Shown here one piece after another: positions 20,233-30,711 of a DNA stretch of 64,000 nucleotides. Position 1 is the stretch's first letter, and every line of letters starts with the position of its first letter. The stretch lies in the NCBI GenBank assembly GCA_963565915.1, contig OY751492.1:4774001-4838000 (forward strand), given 5' to 3'. The stretch comes from Entoloma clypeatum. Taxonomy: Eukaryota; Basidiomycota; Agaricomycetes; Agaricales; Entolomataceae. The notes below the pieces were generated by a model. It was not told the DNA's origin, made no database searches, and saw only the letters and a list, made by a program, of their open reading frames with translations. Made by a program: the position numbers and the translations under genes.

Positions 20233-21430
20233 TAACGATGCCATCGGAGGGGCTGGTCCCACTAGTTGTGGGCATTTGCATGGATTCGGGATTGGTAGGT
20301 GCGACGTCCTCCATATCCTCAAGAATCTCAAAGCGATTACGATCGGTGGGGACAAGGGTTGCAATCTTGGCCGCCGTCATGGTGGTGGGGCAAGCAGCCC
20401 TGGCTGCTTTGCGAGACACATCCTTTGTGGCGACCTTGTCGTACGCCTTACAGTGGAAAGAGGGGTTGAAGCGGTTCTTCCAGAACTTGCAAATGGTGGA
20501 GTCAGAACGGTGGTTTTCACCACAGTTGCGACATCTCAGGGCGTGATCACATGGGTGTCCAGGAGGGGTGGGGGCGATGGGAGGGTTTGCTTTGGGCGCG
20601 CCCTTGCAACAAGGGGCATGGTGCCTGTGATTATCAATGTGGTGGGGGCCGCCACACGCAGAGCAGAGTTGAGGTCTAGAGGGGCAGCCAGTACCATTGT
20701 CGCAGATCTGGTGCCCCCACTGGAAGCAGTTTTTGCAGAGGGGGACACTGATGGGTTCATCTGCCTGTCTGATGGGGGAAGGCCTAAAGTCCGCGCTGAC
20801 ATTCCACCAGACCTTGGTTTTGATTAAAGTGTTCAGGGTTGCTCTGCTCTGGGAATCCTGAATATTGAAATAGACCATGCACATATCTGCTGTTTTGGAA
20901 TATGTGACGATCTGGGCAGCAGACATGAGGGCAACTTGTTTCCTCATGACTGTAAAGCAGTGTTTCATGATGATTTTGCCAATGGCCTCAGATGAAATGG
21001 GCTCATCATTGATGACGCGCGGGACGCCGACCAACTTAAGAAAAGATTTAGACGTCAGGAGATAGACATTTATTTCTGCATCGTCAGTCTCGAGCAGGTG
21101 CTCGATGAATTTACCGATATTGGTCAGCTCAACATCAGTGGGGACCACCTGACCAGTGGAGCTGATTGTTTTCATTCTCAATCCTTTGGGGCAGAGGTCT
21201 GCCGCCTCAAGAGAGAGAGGAAAGTTCAGGTTTTTAAGCGCTTTGAGAGCAGCTTTATAGACCTCGTCGCGTTTCTTGAAAAGAGCCCATTCGGAGCTCG
21301 AAATCATGACAAAGCGCCTGTTGGCACCCTTAGTAGTTGAAGACGTCCTGGGTTTGGGAGCCGCAGGAGTCTTCGGAGTGGGAACATCGCCTCCAGTTTC
21401 TGCAGGTGCTTGCCCATAGGCGCAGCACAT
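20225..21430 (-). CDS. Tad-like LINE ORF1 (Gag-like, three Cys/His knuckles)
   Basis: Nucleic-acid-binding ORF1 of the non-LTR element, about 400 codons open. The C-terminal half has three zinc-knuckle-like motifs: CKNCFQWGHQICDNGTGC, CSACGGPHHIDNHRHHAPCC and CRNCGENHRSDSTIC (about 20500-20760). The N-terminal half (EWALFKKRDEVYKAALKAL, INVYLLTSKSFLKLVGVP) resembles the RRM-like part of fungal LINE ORF1 proteins. The true N-terminus is probably upstream: frame fragments reach about 22060, so this ATG (21430) may only mark a frameshift. The stop TGA (20227-20225) overlaps the ORF2 start. Confidence 0.75.
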   Translation of the reverse strand: MCCAYGQAPAETGGDVPTPKTPAAPKPRTSSTTKGANRRFVMISSSEWALFKKRDEVYKAALKALKNLNFPLSLEAADLCPKGLRMKTISSTGQVVPTDVELTNIGKFIEHLLETDDAEINVYLLTSKSFLKLVGVPRVINDEPISSEAIGKIIMKHCFTVMRKQVALMSAAQIVTYSKTADMCMVYFNIQDSQSRATLNTLIKTKVWWNVSADFRPSPIRQADEPISVPLCKNCFQWGHQICDNGTGCPSRPQLCSACGGPHHIDNHRHHAPCCKGAPKANPPIAPTPPGHPCDHALRCRNCGENHRSDSTICKFWKNRFNPSFHCKAYDKVATKDVSRKAARAACPTTMTAAKIATLVPTDRNRFEILEDMEDVAPTNPESMQMPTTSGTSPSDGIVNG

Positions 21431-22060
21431 ACTCCACTCTTGGCTTTATTGGCATAGGAAGGCCTAGGACCGCTGTTGTATGCAGGGCCCTTAGGCGGTA
21501 AGGGTGGGAACACTGATGTGTCGTCGATCCTAGGAGGACGCTTAGCCATTCCCAGGGGTAAACCCCTGGAAGGTCGGGCTGCTGGGGTGGGCGCCAGGGG
21601 TAAACCCCTGGTGCCATGGGAGTTCGGGGTCTTTCCAGAGCCGGAGGCTTGAGTGGCATGTGAGAGCCAGCCATAGAGGCGTCTGCCAACTGTGACATGG
21701 TGGGAGTGGCTTTGTGGACTCTCCAGGAATCTTCTATAGAAGCGCCCGCTGACTGTAAAACAGTGCGAGGGCTGGGGGGGGAGGGGGAGCCTTGGACTTG
21801 CCTTTCCCTTGGGAGGCAGGTGTGGGGGGTGGAGGGGGGGGAACATGATCCTTGTGAATGAGACTGTCGTCAGTGTTGAGATTGAAGCCGAGTTTGTCAC
21901 CCTTAAGAGCGAAGAGCATGAAGAATTTGTGATGCCTCAAATGATGATGTGCTGGGCCAGGGAGATGACAGCAGCAGAGAGGGTGGCCATGTTGAGCCAA
22001 GTGAGAGTGCCGTCAGAGGCCAGACCGAAGTCGATGGCGTCGCTGACAGTTTTGAGAGCA
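21431..22060 (-). pseudogene. LINE ORF1 5' remnant
   Basis: Pro-rich linker frames and, near 21955-22060, a helical stretch (DFGLASDGTLTWLNMATLSA) look like the N-terminus of ORF1, broken by a stop after AQHII and at least one frameshift. A duplicated phrase GGGGTAAACCCCTGG occurs at about 21555 and 21595. The element seems to end where an LTR remnant begins at 22061. Confidence 0.5.
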
Positions 22061-22475
22061 TGTCATAACCATACGATTCACATCCGACTTATCCGACGAC
22101 TCCGACGATTCATCCGCTCCGACATCCCCTCCAACAACATTCTATTTATATTGATTATACTTCTACTACGTAACATCTCAACCATACTTACAAGTAGACA
22201 TATGTTGTTCACTTTTCATTTGCTACTCTCTATCACTTATAGTAATGCTGATCATTCTAGTCTACTATAAATAGTGTACAAACCTGTTGTAGAATCTCAG
22301 TTCAAATATCATATGTTACACCTCATTCGCATCTGTCTCTACTTGCCTTTGAGCATACTCTCCGTCACCTCCGCTCATCCGCTCATCCGCTCATCCGACA
22401 TCCGCCAATCCAAAATTGAGGACCACGTCAAAGAGTGGGGCGCAATGCACAAGTTGAAGCCAGGTCCTTTCTGCC
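22061..22475 (+). repeat. LTR remnant, same family as 40403-40880
   Basis: Starts TGTCATAACC and shares, in order and orientation, several blocks with the reverse complement of 40403-40880: TCCGAC clusters, a TGTAGAATC...TCAGTTcAAATATCA block, and GCGCAATGCACAAGTTGAAGCCAggTCC. It stops matching where copia-2 material begins, so it is truncated. Confidence 0.55.
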
Positions 22476-22526
22476 ACTCGTCAGCAATAACTATGAATCT
22501 GTGGACACCCTCCTTCACCACATGTC

Positions 22527-23015
22527 ATGGGCTCGGGATGCGTCATTTCCCCCCAGAAATCTTCTACTTGGACGACTGACCCTCGTCGTTGTCCTCCTCT
22601 CAACTCTGAGATGCAGGCAGCGCGTGATGTTGTCACATCTCTTGGCATTGTGGGAATGTCCCAGACCCTCCAAAACGTCAATAACATCATATACCCTGAA
22701 GACATTCTGGGGATATATTCGACCCCTGACAATGAGGTAATGGACGAGGCTTCCCTGTTCCTGATGGAACGCCAAGATTATGATGCCGATACGGTGATGG
22801 ACTTCCATGAGGAATATGAGCATGACAAAGATGAACCTGGACCGTCCAAGCAGACATGTTTCAGTTGGGCGGATGATGTTGACAACGAGCTTTTTGGAGG
22901 ATCGTCATGTGATGACCCGAGGTATGTTCTTTCACAAGTTTCACATGAGCACACAATGACAGAAGAACACACCCAGATTTGTGATGAGTCACTAGAACCG
23001 GTCGTAGTTATTTAA
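22527..23015 (+). pseudogene. copia-2 gag/linker remnant
   Basis: Open frame directly upstream of the copia-2 protease. It includes an acidic segment (DFHEEYEHDKDEPGPSK) and FSWADDVDNELFGG, with no catalytic motif. Position and shared frame direction suggest it is the Gag-to-protease linker of the decayed element. The 5' part of Gag and the 5' LTR were not found. Confidence 0.5.
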
Positions 23016-23041
23016 AATCACCTGTCATTGCTGCCTCCTTC

Positions 23042-23869
23042 ATGGAGGAAATCTATGATCATTTTGCCTCATGTTCAAAATATAAGAACAAATCCAAAGA
23101 TACGAATGGTGCTGAGTGGATCATGGATTCCGGTGCTAGTATGCACTTCACCTCAGAGATGAGTGACTTTACAACATACGAAGAAGAGAAATCAATCTGT
23201 ACTGCCCAAACTGTGGGCAAAGCAAAGATCTCTATAAAAGGAAGAGGGACCATGTTTATCACTCACATGATACCATCGCGTCAAGGAAAGCCAAGAAGTC
23301 TAACGACTCGGCTTTATCCGGTTTTACACATCCCGGAGCTTTCCACTCGCCTCATGTTGATGGGCAAAATTCTTCAAGAATCTGGATTAAATGTCGCTGG
23401 CTCAGCTGACAATCTTAGTTTCTTCAAAGATGGAAAGTGTGTACTAAGATGTGAACCTCATTTTCCCGGTTCAACAATATACTGGGTAAATACATGTGTT
23501 GAACAAATCACGCAGCTAAATGCTAGAAATATCGATGTCTATAAAGCTGATTACAGCATTTGGCATCAGCGGTTTGCACACCCTGGAAAAGATGTCCTGA
23601 AAAAGGCACCCGATACATGTGATGGATTCCCAAGGGACGTCCAATTTCCCCTTAAGGATAAGCCATGCCGTCCCTGCGCAGAAGCGAAGTTGAGGTTGAA
23701 AAGTTTCCCTCCTTCATCTTCACGTGCTTCCAGACCCTTTGAGTTGCTCCATTCGGACCTCAAAGAGTTTCCTATCGCTTCCTATCACAAATTTAAATAC
23801 TACATCAGCTTCTTGAATGACTATTCTGGGCATGCTTGGACGGTATTGTTGAAACTCAAATCCGATACC
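23042..23869 (+). pseudogene. copia-2 protease and integrase N-terminal part
   Basis: Ty1/copia pol section. Protease GAEWIMDSGASMHFTSEM at about 23105; GAG pre-integrase YSIWHQRFAHPGKDVLKK with downstream CRPCAEAK (zinc-binding His/Cys); integrase FELLHSDLKEFPIASYHKF and SFLNDYSGHAWTVLLKLKSD. The frame is open, but it is cut at 23869 by a solo gypsy LTR. The homology resumes at 24294. Relative to copia-1 the motifs align in order but differ widely, so it is a distinct family. Confidence 0.85.
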
Positions 23870-24288
23870 TGTAAGGGCAACCACTTTTCACTTTTTCTTT
23901 TCTTTCTATTCCACCATCTCCGACGTCCTCCGACGTCCTCCGATGCCCTCCGATCGTATCCGCTGCCTCCGACATCTTATCCACCTCTCCGCATCTGATG
24001 ACTCCGCGCCCATCCGCTGCTCCGCACGTCGGATCGCAGGTACTATCATTCATCGTGTTTCCATTCATCCCCCATCCCTACTCCCAATCATATGTCTCGT
24101 TTTATCTTTTATTCATATCTCATTTTACTATTTATCTAACTAGCTTGCAGGGGAATCCTTAGAACTTTCTCTTTGGATCTCCCTTGCAAGGTATGTGTTG
24201 TATTAGTTATCCGACTGCTCAATCTAAACTTTGGATCTCCCTTGCAAGTATCTGAGTTTGAGTCTTGGATTGTAAGGTTGCCCTTACA
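23870..24288 (+). repeat. Solo gypsy LTR (419 bp) nested in copia-2
   Basis: TGTAAGGGC...GCCCTTACA, same family as 1152-1585 and 62821-63185. Exact 5-bp target duplication ATACC (23865-23869 and 24289-24293). No internal gypsy sequence remains, so it is the product of LTR-LTR recombination. The AGAACTTTCT primer-match sequence is kept at 24161-24170. Confidence 0.93.
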
Positions 24289-24293
24289 ATACC

Positions 24294-25306
24294 TCTGATG
24301 CATTCAAAAAGTGGACAACACTTATAAAAACCCAGTTTAATGCCCAATTTCGCCAATGGTGTTTTGATGGAGGGGGAGAGTTTAAAAAGGAAACTGGGGT
24401 AGTAAAATACCTTGAGGATCTTGGAATTGCTGTGGAAATTTCAGCTCCTAATACACCCCAACAAAACGGTTGAGCCGAAAGGATTAACCGCACCATTGTA
24501 GAGAAAGCACAGGCGATGTGATTTGTTGCTTGCTTACCACAATCATGGTGGGAGTTTTGTGTTTTACACGCCGTGCATGTCTATAATCACACGCCAATTA
24601 AACGACTTTATTGGAAAACACCTTTTGAATCTCTAAAAGGAGAAAAACCGGATGTATTCAATCTCCGTGTTTTAGGCTGTGCTGCCTATGTTTATATTCC
24701 TGAAGAACACCATGTGAATAAATTAAATCCATGTGTGGAGCTTATGACCTTTATGGGTTTTAAACCAGGAATGAAAGCATATCAGTTTATGACTGATACA
24801 CAACACACACCGATGGGAAATGAGCCTTCTCATGATGAGTCTCAGGATGATGGAAACCCTGATGACGATGTTGATCACCACTTCAGAGACAGAGATGTCC
24901 TCAACGGGAAGGCAACATCTACGGGGAGCAACGGCACCCTGTGCAACAACAATGCGACATCAATCACACATGCTCTCGGCATGAAGCCGTGAATCAAGAG
25001 AAACAACAGCATGAGCCTTCCTGGCTCTGCAATGTTCCCCGATCACGACAGGAAGAAGTGGAACCTAGTTCCCCCTTAGCCCCACCTGACGCAGGGCCTA
25101 GTGGATCTTCTGGTACTCCTCCCGATGACCCCAAAGTTACTGATGATGAATCTTTGGAAGATACAGATGTGGAGAGCTTACTGCGCAAAATGATGAATGA
25201 TGTGGAGCTAGGTCCAAAAGCATTTAACTTGTACCTAGAACGATTAGTTGGGAAACGAGGAGAGACACGAAACAGATCACTGAGTTGCAGCCGTTCCTCA
25301 CTCTGA
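24294..25306 (+). pseudogene. copia-2 integrase C-terminal part and linker
   Basis: Continues integrase after the nested LTR: QWCFDGGGEFKKE (second catalytic Asp region), APNTPQQNG then TGA at 24471-24473 then AERINRTIVEKAQ (catalytic Glu), a second TGA at 24519-24521, then CLPQSWWEFCVLHAVHVYNH and LRVLGCAAYVYIPEE. Both TGAs sit where related elements, including copia-1, have Arg, so CGA-to-TGA changes are likely. A frameshift near 24990 leads into an acidic linker (DDESLEDTDVESLLRKMM). Confidence 0.82.
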
Positions 25307-25410
25307 ATCTAATCTCTCACAGTTCCATGATATTGGGGAGATGAAATTTCGCGACATTACCAAAATGCCAAAAAACCTCCAGGATGAGTGGTTGGATGCA
25401 TGTCGTAACA

Positions 25411-25773
25411 CAAGACAAAATGCAAACTTTGGCCTCTGCAAATGATAATGAGAAAGAGTTTGTGATGGAATATTTTGTAAAAAAGACTTTGGCTGCAGAG
25501 AAAGAAAGCCTTTCCTTGCATCCAAAGATAATGCAATACTTTGAAGTTGGCTATAATATTCTAAAAGAATTTGTCATTTAAGTAATAAGATATTTTGCTG
25601 ACAGGAAAAAACATATTTCTCTGGACAAAAGTTGAAAGGGAAAGGAATGGAAAATTTTTATTTTTGACATTTCATTTGGGCATTGAGAATGTTTTGCTTT
25701 CGCATCTGTCATGTGTCCTGCCAAGTGATTATTTTGTCAATTGCTTTCATAACACATTTTGCATGTGCCAAAA
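25411..25773. repeat. Dispersed repeat, about 363 bp, inverted copy 2
   Basis: Reverse-complement homologue of 8092-8456, inserted in copia-2 pol between EWLDAC and KRRDVYDLTPLPTG. A short AACA occurs at both edges, but I cannot prove it is the target duplication. Confidence 0.65.
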
Positions 25774-27097
25774 CATCAAGCGGCGTGATGTCTATGATCT
25801 AACACCTTTACCGACCGGACAGAAGGCCATCGGATCATGATGGGTCTTCGACATAAAGGCTTGCTACCGCCGCGCTTGAGAGTTGGGTGATTCTCAAGCT
25901 TGACGTAACTGCTGCTTTTCTTTATGGGAAACTCCAGGAAGAGTTATACATGATGCAACCCAAAGGTTTCAAAGTAAAAGGCAAAGAACTTCTTGTTTGG
26001 CGCCTACATAAGGCTATTTACGGTTTAAAGCAGGCTGGACTTGCATGGTGGCATGCCATGGAGAAATCCTTGAAAAAACTAGGTTTCCGAAGGGTCATAT
26101 CTGATGCTGGAATCTTTGTTTTCTATTCCCCAAACGGAACCATCGTACTAGCGATAATCTATATCGATGATGCAATGTTCATGGGACCAGACACTAAGCA
26201 CAAAGAGCAAAATTCATGGCTATTTGGGAATCATGTGATCTAGGTGAACCCACTGAATTCTTGAGAATGCGCATCACACGTACCAAGAATACCATCATGA
26301 TCGATCAATGTGCCTATTTACAGAAAGTAGTAGAGAGATTTGGCATGACAAATGCAATGATCGCCAAGACTCCTCTACCTACTGGATACAAGCCGACAGC
26401 AAATGCTGGCACTGCCACTGCTGCGCTTCGATCACAATTTCAGCAGATCATAGGGTCTCTGCTATATTTAATGATTGGTACACGACCCGACATTGCCTTT
26501 GCTGTGATTATGTTATCACAGTTCTCGGCAAATCCTACCCAGGAACACATTGATAAAGCGAAGTATATAATCTGCTATCTCATGGGCACTTCTGATTACC
26601 AACTGACATATTCCAGTGATCAAAATGTGGGCTTACACACCTACACGGATTCTGACTGGGCATCCGACGAAATTAAGCGTCAAAGCTGCACCGGCTTTTT
26701 CTTGAAGCTTGCAGGTGCTTCTGTAGGCTGGACTTGTCATCTACAAAAAACCATTGCTCACTCATCTACTGAAGCAGAGTACATGGCGATGTCCGATTGC
26801 GGCCGCCAAGTAAAATGGGTAATCCAATTCTTCCAGGAGATTGGCTTCCTAATGCAGAATGTTCCGATCTATGCCGACAATCATGGCTCGATCTTTATTG
26901 GGAACAACCCTGTACAGGAACACCATACTAAACATATCGATCTAAGATATCACATCATCCGAGAATACATCTCTCATGGATTGATCACTGCAGAGTACAT
27001 TGAAGGCACATCCAATCCCACGGATGTGCTAACTAAAAATCTTAGTCGGGAAATCTTTGAAAGATGTCGCCAACATTTAGGCTTGACATTTTCATAA
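25774..27097 (+). pseudogene. copia-2 reverse transcriptase and RNase H
   Basis: RT blocks KLDVTAAFLYGKLQEELYM, YGLKQAGLAWWHAMEKSL and active site IIYIDDAMFMG (about 26160). A frameshift at about 26215 moves into FLRMRITRTKNTIMIDQ, then GSLLYLMIGTRPDIAFAV, YTDSDWASDEIKRQSCTGF (RNase H), HSSTEAEYMAMSDCGRQ and DNHGSIFIGNNPVQ, ending KNLSREIFERCRQHLG at 27097. Upstream, SWVFDIK is preceded by a stop. Motifs are well kept but the frames are broken, so it is inactive. Confidence 0.86.
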
Positions 27098-27110
27098 TCC
27101 GATGTATACA

Positions 27111-27123
27111 TATTGAGGGGGAG
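27111..27123 (+). promoter_or_regulatory. copia-2 polypurine tract
   Basis: ATTGAGGGGGAG-type purine run immediately before TGTTGAAC, marking the 3' LTR start. Confidence 0.65.
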
Positions 27124-27429
27124 TGTTGAACAAATTCCACTCCTATAGATATTTCATCTATAGTGTCATGTGCCCAATCCCATGACATACAAATAATGTA
27201 CAAATAAGTAGACTAGTATATAAGACTGTCCTTATTCTCTGTGCAATAATAACACTCTTTCTTACCAAGTAACCCCCACCTGCAAACACCTCTCAAGGTT
27301 AGTAGTAGGTTCTCCCTCTATCGTAGATACATGATTAGTAGCGCATAGCTTAGAGTATGCTAGGACTGCAAGACGATGCATCCGCTGTGATCACCTCCAG
27401 CGTTGATGTGTTTGTATGCTGTTCCAACA
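27124..27429 (+). repeat. Probable copia-2 3' LTR (306 bp)
   Basis: Starts TGTTGAAC after the polypurine tract and most simply ends GTTCCAACA, giving near-inverted termini and a length close to the copia-1 LTR. TATATAAGAC lies at about 27216. The end is inferred because no second copy is present. Confidence 0.55.
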
Positions 27430-27596
27430 GTGTGGGGACTGGGGTGTGGATGCACGGTGTTCTGGGCATTGGCGAGACTGTTGGGATATAAGCAGTTGAA
27501 TTTCAAAAGAATCATTCAGTACCTGAGTTCCGAGTCCTTTCTAGTCCAATCCACACTCATTACAACATTTCCAATCCTTCTTTCCTTTTCCCCACA

Positions 27597-28445
27597 ATGT
27601 CTCAACCTGCCCAATCTGTTCTTGCTGTCCCCCAATCCCGTTCATGTTGCAACACATTCTGTGATTCCCTCCTCCTCAATGCTTGTTTTGCAGAGCATGT
27701 GGGAGGTCGACAGACCAGCAAGGGTAGCTTCTATACCACCGCCTGGACCACCACCAAAGCCCTTCTTGTAGGCTCTGAAGCCAATTCCGGTGGTGCTCCA
27801 AAGACGGCGGGGAGTTGTTCCAGTCGCTGGGGAACAGTAAGTTCAATTCAGTACTTGATTCATAGTATCATGTTGACCCACAATGCTATCTAGCTGAAAA
27901 GAGAATACAAGGAGGTCAAATTTGTCTGGGAATTCTCTGGCTTTGGTTGGGACCCCATGAGGCATGTTGCGATGGCAACTGATGATGTGTGGGATGTGCT
28001 CTTGGCAGTATGTTTGGAAATTTATTTCTTGTTGGTGTATTATTACTGAAATACTCTATCCAATCTTTAGGCACATCCTCGACTAAAGGGTTGGCGAAAG
28101 AATGCTTTCCCCCTCTATGACGAGATGGCCAATCTTATTGAAGGGACCTACACAACAGGCAAAGGCATTGTCCAACCAGGATCCGGTGATTCCTCTGACT
28201 CTTCTGATAGTGACGAGGAGGACATTCCGATTGATCCAGCTCTTTTATATCCTTCCACCAGTGCTGCCTCCACACCACCATCATCCTCCACTCTCAACAC
28301 CTCTTCTTCATCTACATCTCTCTCACCCACTGTGACTGCTACTTCCTCGGCCATCTTTCCTCCTCAGGCTGTTGCCGCCATGGCCCCTGTCACATCTAAT
28401 AAACGATCCCATAATGGTCACTGCAAGTTGTATAATATAGTATAA
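27597..28445 (+). pseudogene. Myb/SANT-like domain protein, 3' truncated
   Basis: Resembles Myb/SANT-like DNA-binding proteins that occur in many copies in Agaricomycetes. ATG at 27597 follows a pyrimidine-rich leader. Two introns fit GT-AG rules and keep frame: 27837-27893 (57 bp) and 28008-28070 (63 bp). The exons give GSEANSGGAPKTAGSCSSRWGT, then LKREYKEVKFVWEFSGFGWD and VWDVLLA, then AHPRLKGWRKNAFPLYDEM. A Ser/Asp-rich segment (SGDSSDSSDSDEEDIPID) follows. The protein stops early after SNKRSHNG, where such proteins usually continue, so an insertion or rearrangement at about 28430 is likely. Function here is unknown. Confidence 0.65.
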
Positions 28446-28888
28446 TGTTGCAACTTAGTGCAAATTTCAGAATCTGGGTTTTTTCTGATGAACATCTTAG
28501 CACGGAGGTGTTGCATGTACATCATTAATTATAGGTCTACTGGGTGATATATCACTCATGATATATCACCCTCAGTGTAATATCACAGCTTCCCTGAGGC
28601 TCGGCTCATGCAACAGAGTCAGTAGGCCTAATATAGTGCACCATGGCCACGCTTGTGCGCCATTCCATTTTTAATATATTGGCATAGTTATTTTTATTCC
28701 TTCCTGATGCCGGTTCTTGTCCCAAGCACACTTCCCATGCGCCTGCCGCCGCTCTTGCATCTCAGGTGCCATTTCCTGCGTGCCTCCTGGCATTCCTGTG
28801 TTCCCTCAGCCATTCCCTGTGCATGCTACCATCCCCATGGGCCTCACATCCACCGCTCCCCACGCATACCCTGCGACGTATGCCCCCA
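28446..28888. other. Spacer with perfect hairpin, no gene
   Basis: Contains the 13-bp-arm palindrome at 28542-28571 and GC-rich sequence leading into a LINE fragment. No supported gene. Confidence 0.4.
28542..28571. repeat. Perfect inverted repeat (13-bp arms, 4-nt loop)
   Basis: GGGTGATATATCA, loop CTCA, TGATATATCACCC. No U-tract follows and no adjacent gene explains it. Confidence 0.85.
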
Positions 28889-28889
28889 C

Positions 28890-29811
28890 CCTTGTCAGGG
28901 GTAGGGATAATGGGGCTGTGGCCAACCCGTCGGACTGGGACATCATAGCAATACAGGAACCATGGCTAGATGTTCTCGGTAACGCGCGCGGCTCCCCTTT
29001 CTGGTGCATACTCTACCCCTCACCTCACCTCAACAACGGTTCACCCCGCACCCGCTCAATACTCATGATCAACACCAACATCAACACAGACTCATACTCC
29101 CAACTGACCATCCCCAGTTCTGACATCACCACCCTCCACTTCAAAGGCAACTTCGGCCATCTCGCCATCTTCAATGTGTACAACGACTGTAACCACAACA
29201 ACAGCATCACTGCCCTTAGCCACTATCTTGATTCCAATGCCCAGACGGCACGCCCCACTCCAGACGACCACATGCTCTGGCTTGGCGACTTCAACCGACA
29301 CCGCCCACTCTGGGAAGCTGACCACAACCATCACCTCAACTCCCCAGATGACGCAATAAACCCCCTCCTCGACCTCCTACATGCTTATGACATGGACCTC
29401 GCCCTCCCCCCAGGGATCCCCACCTACAAAACAGCCGCGCACAACTGGACCAGACCAGACAATGTCTGGATCTCCCACCACGACCACAACCCCATCATTA
29501 CCTGCACCACGGCCCCATACATCTGCCCCCTCAATGCCGATCACCTCCCGATAACTACAACCATACAGATAGACTACGACACATTTAACACTGCTCTGAA
29601 GGCCCGCCTCGAACGCGACTCCCCTGCCTCCCTCATCACCTCTGAAACCGAATTCAACAAGAAAGTAGATGACCTCACACAAATAATACAGGACACCATC
29701 ACAAGCCACGCTCCGATGAAGAAACCCTGCCCCTTCTCGAAACGCTGGTGGACCAAGCACCTCGCAGACCTCAAGAAGCGGAAAAACAAACTCAGCTACC
29801 AGGGGAAATAA
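28890..29811 (+). pseudogene. Non-LTR retrotransposon endonuclease fragment
   Basis: AP-like endonuclease domain of a LINE, a different family from the one at 11-22 kb. Motifs: DWDIIAIQEPWLD (catalytic Glu), FGHLAIFNVYNDCNHNN, DDHMLWLGDFNRHRPLWEAD, and LNADHLPITTTIQ in place of the usual SDH. It then reads into PFSKRWWTKHLADLKKRKN, the start of the RT linker, and ends at TAA 29811. There it abuts a gypsy integrase in the opposite orientation, so 3' sequence is missing. The N-terminal boundary is unclear. Confidence 0.8.
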
Positions 29812-30691
29812 ATGATCTTAGATACTGTTCCAACTCCTGGTTGATTCATTCCGTTTGTCCGTCTGTTTGCAGATGATATGCCATTGATAATTTAGTTGTA
29901 ATCCCCAGGATCTTGTTTAATTCTTTCATAAAAGTTGCCGTGAATTGCGGTCCTCGATCTGACATCAGCATTTCTGGTAATCCATGAAGTTTCCAGATTT
30001 TGTCCCGATATAGCTTGGCTAATCCCTCAGCTGAGACTTCGTCACATGTTTTGATAAAGTGTGCTTGTTTTGTAGATCTACAAGCGACCACTAATACGGC
30101 ATTATATCCCTGGGCTTCTGGGAGTCCTACAATAAAGTCCGCAGTGACGTGTTTCCATGGTCCAGCATGTTCCGTGTTTGCTTTTAATTTACCGGCTAGC
30201 AGTTGAGGCACGTTCTTTGATCGTTGGCATCTGTTGCAGCCCTCAACATAAGCTTTGACCATGTTTGTGATTCCGGGCCACCAATAATTACCCGTAACTA
30301 ATTCCAGGGTTTTCCATTGACCCGGATGTCCAGCGACTGGATTGTCCTGATGTAATTTAATAATTTCCACCCTGAGTTTCTGATCCTTTGGAACGTAAAC
30401 CTTTCCTCTGTGCAACCATAAACCCTGCTCCTCATGCCATTCCTCCACTCGTAATGTTTTTGTGTTTGTTTTCTTTAATTCTTCCACTGCTTTGAGCACT
30501 TGCTCATCAAACTCTTTAGCATCCCTGATGTGTTTTAATAGTTTAGTTTCTTCTCCATCAATAAGTAGATGTCCCTGATCCATTGCACGCAAGTGGAAAT
30601 ATTCGGGTTTCAATAGTGTTACATCCTCATTGTCATTTTCTACCCCCTTTCTATGGTCAACTCTTCTTGAAAGAGCGTCTGCCTTCCCCAT
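29812..30691 (-). pseudogene. gypsy-2 integrase, truncated
   Basis: Ty3/gypsy integrase. Reads GKADALSRRVDHRKG (RNase H/integrase linker), the HHCC zinc domain (HQDNPVAGHPG...CNRCQRSK), and core DFIVGLPEAQGYNAV (first Asp) and SDRGPQFTATFM (second Asp). It ends with MAYHLQTDGQTE followed by a stop where the catalytic-Glu region NQELEQYLRSF continues for a few residues. At 29812 it is joined to a LINE fragment, so the C-terminal domain is lost from this copy. Confidence 0.85.
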
Positions 30692-30711
30692 TGAGGTTCC
30701 TGCCTTGTGTA

